This document shows, one piece after another, positions 45,818 to 51,436 of a stretch of 51,436 bases of DNA (position 1 is the stretch's first letter; every line of letters starts with the position of its first letter). Made by a program: the position numbers and the translations under genes. This DNA is from Globomyces pollinis-pini (taxonomy: Eukaryota > Chytridiomycota > Chytridiomycetes > Rhizophydiales > Globomycetaceae). Below the pieces are notes generated by a model. The model had not been told where the DNA came from, did no database searches, and saw only the letters and a program-made list of their open reading frames with translations. The stretch lies in assembly GCA_025399215.1 (NCBI GenBank), contig MU621210.1, positions 1 to 51,436 on the forward strand, in the 5' to 3' direction.

Positions 45818-47228
45818 GTATATAATTTATGATTGGACTAAGAAAACTAGTAGCTTTATAAAGGAAATAATATCAAACAATTATTGACTCAAACAGTTCC
45901 GAAGTGACAGTAAAATTAACAATGATGACTCATTTTGCGCCAATGACAAACTGTGACAAATCATTCAATTACTCTATTAGAACCAATCTATTAACTAATT
46001 CAAACTGTTATGGTTATCGGATGTAGTAACTAGTAGAGTTTTCATAGTCATCCTATAGTTTTCTACGTGTCTTTATGGAATAGTTTATGGTCAGTGTTTT
46101 ATTTATCCGCCCTTTCGATTCCGATCGGATTCTTGCTTGTCATACCTGTATTCCAAAATCTACAAAAACAGTCATGATTGATATCCATGTACAATAGAAT
46201 TGCTCATCTTCTTTTCATCATTCGAATGTATTACTTTTTATCATTAAGTCAAACAAAAATGACTCATCATTTTCATGATTTGTTCAAATTACTCTGCTAG
46301 ATCTTACAACTCTATCTGTGTGTTTACTGTTTATGACAGCACATTATTAGCGTACAAATAAAATATAGGCCTTCGATATAGAATGTTAAGTCTTGCTTAA
46401 AGATCTACTTAATGTTTTTGGTTGTTGCCATTTTTGGGACTAGTGTTACACATTCTTGCTATATATATTATTTCGATCGATTGCGAATATAGCATCAGTA
46501 GTTTCTTTTCAAAAAACTACATGCTTCTAGTAAGGATAAATTGGACAGAAATTAATTGAGGTAAAACACTTATATGTCAATAAAACAGCTCCTATGAATT
46601 ACAAACTGTACTTGCAGATGGGCAATAACCGAGAAATATTCATTATTTAAGCGCGTCGGTTATCAAGCCGGTTTAAGGTTTAAGGTTTTAGATGATAGAG
46701 AATCAACATCTATATAAAACAAATACAAGTTGAAAAATAGTCTGTCATGTTCAGGGTTAGATTCTCCCTGCTTGAAATTGATCTTTTACCTGTGTCAAAA
46801 TATAGAATTCCTTACAGTTACAAACGGCATCCATTGTAAGTTTGAATCCTGTTAGTAATATATGGGCTTGGATTAAGTATAAGCTTTATATCAATGATCC
46901 ATCAGGTTGTTCTTAGGGCGACTCAATTGATTTGACAATACCAAAAAGAATCGCGAAAAACATGAGTAATGGTTATCAGAGAGAAATGGTTATTTCATTC
47001 CTCCAAAAGTATCTAGAGTACAGAAGTAATGGACAGACAAACTAAGCAAACTTAGCAAATGATATTATTCTTAAACGACATCTATGTAATTATCGATGAA
47101 AAATAGAATAATCGTCCCATCATCAATAAAGGAATCCTGGTCAAGTGTGTAGTTGAGTGTATCAATCACTTCTTTCAAACCTTGAGACAAGCCAAAGGTA
47201 GAACTGAAAAAATTCAACCTTTCAAAGA
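45818..47228. other. Gene-poor 1.4-kb stretch before PNKP
   Basis: No exon chain is supported on either strand. The sequence is AT-rich. The word TTTAAGG is repeated in tandem near 46671-46685, and two loosely similar GACTCAT-bearing segments occur near 45926 and 46260. It holds the PNKP promoter at its right end. No tRNA or conserved RNA is recognised. Confidence 0.5.
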
Positions 47229-48572
47229 ATGAAGAGATCGACTTCAAAGAAAATACAATCTACTGAGAAAAAGCAAAGAACTCTGGATTCATTCAAAGGA
47301 ATTACTAATTCAGTAGTGGAGTGGAAGGTCGAAGGAACAGTTTTGACTGGAACCTATTCTGACTTTACTCCAAAATCAAAAGTTGCTGCCTTTGATTTTG
47401 ATGGTATAAATAATGGTTAAATTAATTCAAGGTACTATTGCATCGGTAAAAGGGAAATATTCGTTTCCAAAAGATTCAAATGATTGGGTAAGTGATCAAA
47501 CATTGATATCTAGGTATGGTTCGATCCTTCCATTCCTTCCATCTTATTGCATTTAGATAGATTACAATATTGTTTAGTTATATTTTCCAATCAAAGAGGA
47601 ATTGAAGAATCAAAGAATCTAAAAAAGAAGGTGATATTTCAATCCAGAATTGAAAAGACAATCAAGGAAATTATAAAATACTGTGAAACTTTGGATTTAA
47701 AACCACCTCCAATGAAAATATATGCTGCAACAGAAAAGGATATTTATCGAAAACCATGTCAAGGCATGTGGTTAAAATACCAAAACACATTTAAATCTAT
47801 TATAATCAATCAAAAGGAAAGTTTCTTTTGTGGAGATGCAGCCGGTAGAAGCACTATTGGTAGAAATTCACATGCAAAAGATCATGCTGATACTGATTGG
47901 AAATTTGCACTCAATTGTGATTTACCATTCATACTCCCCCAAGAAATCTTTCATTCTGATAATGTAAAGAAATATCTCAAAGAACCAAAGTTACATCTGA
48001 TTAAAGAACCATCACTAGTCCTGACTGGTTTTGATCCCAAAACTTATACAAACAGTTTCGAAATTCCACAATTTGATCATTATGATATTCTAATCTGTGT
48101 TGGATCACCAGCATCGGGTAAGTCTAGTTTCTGTAAACGATACCTACCCAACCACCAAAGAATCAATCAAGATGAATTGAAAAATGTCAATGCATGTATC
48201 AAAACAGCTAAACAAGCTCTCTCCAGCGGACAAAAGGTGGTTATCGATAACACAAACCCCACCAAAGATGCTAGAAAAAAATTCATTGATATTGCCAATG
48301 ATAAAACCATTGCATGCATTTACTTCAATACAGATCTTGACATCGCTCAACACAACAAACAATATCGAGAGCTACATCCACTTATACGAGAGTTGGCCGG
48401 TCTTGGGAATGGTAGTGAGCCATACCCTCATGTACCCATGATTGCCCTCTATACCTTTTTCAAGAAATTTGAACGGCCTGCTATTGACGAAGGATTCCAC
48501 CATGTTTATGAAATACCATTTGTACCGTGTTTTGAAGAGGGCGGGGAAGAGTTTTGGAGACTGTATTACTAA
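47229..48572 (+). CDS. PNKP: Polynucleotide kinase 3'-phosphatase (PNKP)
   Basis: Three exons (47229-47403, 47432-47487, 47514-48572), introns 28 and 26 nt, encode 429 residues. The N-terminal HAD phosphatase has DFDGT (catalytic Asp56/Asp58), FSNQRG (102-106) and GDAAGR (184-189). The C-terminal kinase has Walker A GSPASGKS (274-281) and DNTNPTKDARKKF. The enzyme removes 3'-phosphates and adds 5'-phosphates at DNA breaks so they can be ligated. There is no FHA domain as in animal PNKP; instead a short basic tail carries QRTLDSFK at 16-23, similar to a PCNA-interacting peptide. The layout is like fission yeast Pnk1. Confidence 0.96.
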
Positions 48573-48775
48573 TAAAACGTTATGTCCCATTTTAGAAAGG
48601 TTTTTATTTGAACATTACCATCAGTTCTTGTGTCAGAGCGTGCAAATAACTATATATATAACAACTACCAACCATCAGTAATAGAAGTATTTGATATTTG
48701 CATAAAATTATCGAAAATGCTGCCAAATTGAATGCACACTTTATATACTAAATGTGAAACGAAAATTTCAAGTGA

Positions 48776-48857
48776 GGACGTTTGGCCGAGCGGTCTAAGG
48801 CGTTCGACTCAAGTTCGAATCTCGTAAGAGGCGTGGGTTCGAATCCCACAGCGTTCA
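48776..48857 (+). tRNA. tRNA-Leu (anticodon CAA)
   Basis: An 82-nt class II tRNA. The acceptor GGACGTT pairs with AGCGTTC (two G-U pairs), the D-arm region reads TGGCCGAGCGG, the anticodon stem is TTCGA/TCGAA around loop CTCAAGT (anticodon CAA), a variable arm follows, and the T-arm is GTGGG-TTCGAAT-CCCAC. The discriminator base A fits leucine. It has no intron, whereas tRNA-Leu(CAA) genes are often intron-bearing in other eukaryotes. Confidence 0.93.
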
Positions 48858-49022
48858 CATTTTTGTTTTTGTAATTCTCAAGGTGATTTAACTTGTTCTT
48901 GGGTGTGATTTAACTTTCAATTGTTTTTGTATAGGTATCCGTTCGTCTGGTGCGCCTATTATTACCATTTCTTACAATCTTGTCTGAGCACGAGATAATA
49001 TATCTATATTGGACATTAGACA

Positions 49023-49235
49023 GTGACTTCTATGGTATTTTTTGTCCCTTTTGATCAGAAAGTTAAATCTTTGAGCGAACTTTTTTGGGAGTTGAACGTG
49101 ACTTTGAAATCAACCATTTCGAATAGACCTATATTCGATATGGATAGACTGAAACACATCTTCTACTCTCGTTCCATAGACAAAAGGAAACAAATTAAGG
49201 TTATGAAATGTGTGTTAATGTGGTTTTTTTTTTAA
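49023..49235 (+). CDS. Small unidentified reading frame
   Basis: A 70-codon frame. The first codons before the internal ATG at about 49032 are doubtful. The peptide has a reasonable composition (for example KVKSLSELFWELNVTLKS and IFDMDRLKHIFYSRS) and could be a gene relic or a single exon, but no partner exon, family or clear gene context is seen between the tRNA and the F-box gene. Confidence 0.25.
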   Translation: MTSMVFFVPFDQKVKSLSELFWELNVTLKSTISNRPIFDMDRLKHIFYSRSIDKRKQIKVMKCVLMWFFF

Positions 49236-49375
49236 AAGTGTGTAACATAGATATTAAATAGAGAGGCAAGATGCTTGACCTCACTAAGTATCTATTTAGT
49301 GTAGGTGCGAAGACAAGCGCGTCTGTATTGTTTATATAATTTGATCGAGTTCCTCTCTCAAATCACCATATTGTT

Positions 49376-50119
49376 ATGACTCTTACTCAAACGCCACATA
49401 TTCGCAGTCGGTTAAATACTGATCTTTCACTAATGAAGGGAATATTAGTAATGTCGTACTGCAAGCAATCATCTTATCCTGCAATTCTTAATGTTGAATC
49501 AAATGTCGCCGGCGATCAAGAGGAGAATGGGGTGATTGGAGATGTAAATATTGTCAGATCAAACATTTTTAATATCCCCATCGACTGTATGGGTATCATT
49601 GTACAGTATTTAGATCCCTTAACTATTCGAAATGTTGCAATGTCGTGTAAACAGGTCTCAAGAGTCGCTTTGGTATACCTTCATCATGCTCGCCAGCAAT
49701 TCAAACATTTTACCGAATTTGATCGCTTTATACACAGATGTGATCAATACTGGCAGGATAAAGTCGAGAATGGTATCACATATTGCCATCTGGCTGGTGT
49801 GTGGTGGCTTGAAATTGAAGTGTTGTTCACAAACTTACGTGTGGGTATTTACAAACCAACTTTAACAATCCGCCGCAACAGACGCATCAACTTTTGCGCT
49901 ATGATTTATGGCGAAATCAGCAACGGAGATACATTTGAAATCGTAAATAACGTTGCAATTGATTGGCGAGAAAAAAGAAACGTTTGGCATGATTTTTGTA
50001 CAGAACCTATTGAAGTGAAAAGCAAGAGCCAAGTTGTTCGCATACGTATACGTGATAATGGAGGGGGATACATTTATGGAGTTGATATAAGAAGTGCGAG
50101 GTTGGTACGTGTTGAATAG
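49376..50119 (+). CDS. F-box protein with a PP2-like C-terminal domain
   Basis: A single-exon frame of 247 residues. An F-box-like segment at about 64-105 (NIPIDCMGIIVQYLDPLTIRN) is followed by a beta-rich domain beginning GVWWLEIEVLF and ending VRIRIRDNGGGYIYG, resembling the phloem-protein-2 lectin-like domain of plant F-box/PP2 proteins. F-box proteins recruit substrates to SCF ubiquitin ligases; PP2 domains bind glycans. Both assignments rest on motif resemblance. The N-terminal 60 residues are unstructured. If correct, the substrate side would recognise a glycan or another exposed ligand in the cytosol. Confidence 0.65.
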   Translation: MTLTQTPHIRSRLNTDLSLMKGILVMSYCKQSSYPAILNVESNVAGDQEENGVIGDVNIVRSNIFNIPIDCMGIIVQYLDPLTIRNVAMSCKQVSRVALVYLHHARQQFKHFTEFDRFIHRCDQYWQDKVENGITYCHLAGVWWLEIEVLFTNLRVGIYKPTLTIRRNRRINFCAMIYGEISNGDTFEIVNNVAIDWREKRNVWHDFCTEPIEVKSKSQVVRIRIRDNGGGYIYGVDIRSARLVRVE

Positions 50120-50524
50120 TTTTATCTGGCTGGTTCAGATTTCTTTTTAAAATAAAACGTTCAATTCAACTTTTTGTCGGAAATTGAGTTCAAATTGATC
50201 AGGGTTAAAACCACTTACATGGTTCTTATCTGGGATAACACTGACTGAATAGCAAAGTTTGAATATCTGTGTGTAGCTAAATATAGTATTTTGCGATCTA
50301 ATCTAATTTGATTAGCCTCGCCTAATATAAATTTAGATTTAGGTTCAAAGTATCTATCTAAACTAAAGCGTGAATCTAATTATTTTAGACTTACAGTTCC
50401 TTGATTAAATTGATTCAGAAAGTATGCATCCATTTAGCACTAAGTACAAAATCAGTTCATTTAATGATATCAGCAGAGGGTGTTAAAACCTATTAATATC
50501 TGATTTATACACGAATCTTTTTAG
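50120..50524. other. Intergenic, no gene seen
   Basis: AT-rich sequence of about 400 bp. AATAAA at about 50152 fits the F-box gene end. Short repeated AATCTAATT/GATTTAG-type words occur around 50299-50385. The right edge ends in a T-rich AG that could be a splice acceptor for the next frame. Confidence 0.45.
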
Positions 50525-51034
50525 TTCAAGAAAAAGCAAATAGACAAATGGTTAGACAAACTCAAAGAGGTGCAACTGAAAATAGAAACTATCAAAGCAA
50601 GAAAGCTCGAACATCAGAAGAAAGAAAATAGAGTAGAAGGGCTTACTACGGATGAACTGGTGGAGTTGGAGCAATTTGATTGGAAAGAAACTCTTCAGGA
50701 ACTCAAAAAGGACAAGAAATACTGGCAAGACCCTATCAAAACAGCAACCAAAGAAGAGCCAAAGGAAGAGAGAAAGTCTTTTCGATTAGCGATAGCCAGT
50801 GAGTTTCAAGTATTACATCTATCGATACCACTTACAGAGAATGGACAACATTCCATTTGGATGATTCTATTAAATCCTTCAAGAACATTTTTATTCTCGT
50901 TTGAAGCAGTCTGTCTCATTGGTGCACATGAAGTGCTTCGTCGATCTGTTCTCAACGATTTTCTTTTGGATATTCTATATCGTCCTGAATTGAAAGAATC
51001 ACTCCGAATCTTCCCAGATATTCGAATTCTGTAG
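50525..51034 (+). pseudogene. Charged coiled-coil reading frame, possibly degenerate, unidentified
   Basis: An open frame after CTTTTTAG at 50517-50524, with no ATG near its beginning, runs to TAG at 51032-51034. The first 85 residues are highly charged and helical (for example WLDKLKEVQLKIETIKARK and DWKETLQELKKDKKYW). A hydrophobic part then looks frame-shifted relative to the first. No family is recognised with confidence. The lack of a start, the abrupt change in composition and the small separate frame at 51156 suggest a decayed member of a repetitive gene family. Confidence 0.35.
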
Positions 51035-51155
51035 AGTAAGGATTTGAATCTAGTTCGATTAGGAATTTTTTTACACACCCAATGAATTCTGAAGGAATGT
51101 CAAGCATATCAGCAACAAAGGATCAAGATCAACGGATCAACGGAATGATATCATT

Positions 51156-51362
51156 ATGCAGTCCCAACAACTTGTAAATCAAAGAAAATATACCAAAGCA
51201 TTGATTCTGATACCAAATGAATTTCATTCTCTAAACAACAAATTGGACGATTTATACTCTCTCAACACTGTGAAAATAGATTTTCAATTCATACCAAGAA
51301 AGATTTCTGAGTTCAGCAACGTTGAAAAAACCAAAGCTGAAAGATTCAAGTTTGGAACATAA
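51156..51362 (+). pseudogene. Small reading frame, possible continuation of the degenerate gene
   Basis: A 68-codon ATG frame (MQSQQLVNQRKYTKALILIP at its start) ends at TAA 51360-51362. It is on the same strand as the preceding charged frame and 120 bp away. Composition is plausible, but no family or joining intron could be assigned. Confidence 0.25.
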
Positions 51363-51436
51363 ATCTTTTCGGTCTATTTATGTATGGTTCGGCAGATTGT
51401 ATCGAAAGCTGGATTATCTTCTATCATGCAGTCGAT

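Overview
This is a eukaryotic nuclear window, AT-rich and gene-dense, with genes on both strands. Almost every gene is cut by very short spliceosomal introns, mostly 21-38 nt, of the form GT...TAG with a TTAAT/CTAAC-like branch sequence just before the acceptor. The gene set points to a small-genome, zoosporic early-diverging fungus or close relative (a Rozella/Cryptomycota-like or chytrid-like lineage). Supporting genes are an animal-like alpha-tubulin with Lys40 and a C-terminal EEY, the fungal-type VID27, PanB, mitochondrial PPR proteins, presenilin, PNKP and a tropomodulin-like protein. The genus is inference; the eukaryotic mini-intron gene structure is seen directly. About 25 genes were spliced by hand. 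For the well-supported ones the summed exon length is an exact multiple of three.

Layout. 1-1.3 kb: the 3' end of one gene, a 20-bp tandem repeat, a small unexplained exon, and ribosomal protein eS21 (minus). 1.8-5.2 kb: clamp-loader subunit CTF18 (plus). 5.3-10.8 kb: one 1807-codon single-pass membrane protein (minus). 11.2-14.1 kb: an Mpv17/PMP22 channel-like protein (minus) divergent from alpha-tubulin (plus). 14.1-16.9 kb: a gene-poor stretch holding an inverted duplication of a helix-turn-helix (transposase-like) coding fragment. 16.9-21.3 kb: a POT/PTR peptide transporter, an oxoglutarate-carrier-like protein and a UCP/DIC-like carrier. 21.25-21.65 kb: an identical 181-bp duplication on either side of a 40-N gap, almost certainly an assembly artefact.

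21.7-31.3 kb is the most unusual block. It holds two paralogous seven-transmembrane proteins with Cys-rich ectodomains (21735-23210 and 29799-31250, minus). Between them lies a presenilin gene (23523-25284, plus) whose cytosolic N-terminus is a complete MYND zinc finger and whose exon chain requires a 2-nt micro-exon. A mitochondrial PPR protein, signal peptidase subunit SPC1 and clamp-loader subunit RFC5 share the block.

31.5-45.8 kb: serine dehydratase, VID27, a small unknown gene, a second mitochondrial helical-repeat protein, a twin-CX9C protein, fumarase, PanB, a tropomodulin-like protein, a 4-TM orphan, a BMT5-like methyltransferase with zinc fingers, and a coiled-coil orphan. 45.8-51.4 kb: a gene-poor stretch, PNKP, tRNA-Leu(CAA), an F-box protein with a PP2-like domain, and apparently degenerate reading frames to the right edge.

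Functional themes: DNA replication and repair (CTF18 and RFC5 belong to the same alternative clamp loader; PNKP repairs strand-break ends), mitochondrial metabolism and gene expression (carriers, fumarase, PanB, two helical-repeat proteins, CX9C protein, Mpv17), secretory and membrane proteolysis (SPC1, presenilin), and lineage-specific membrane proteins of unknown role.
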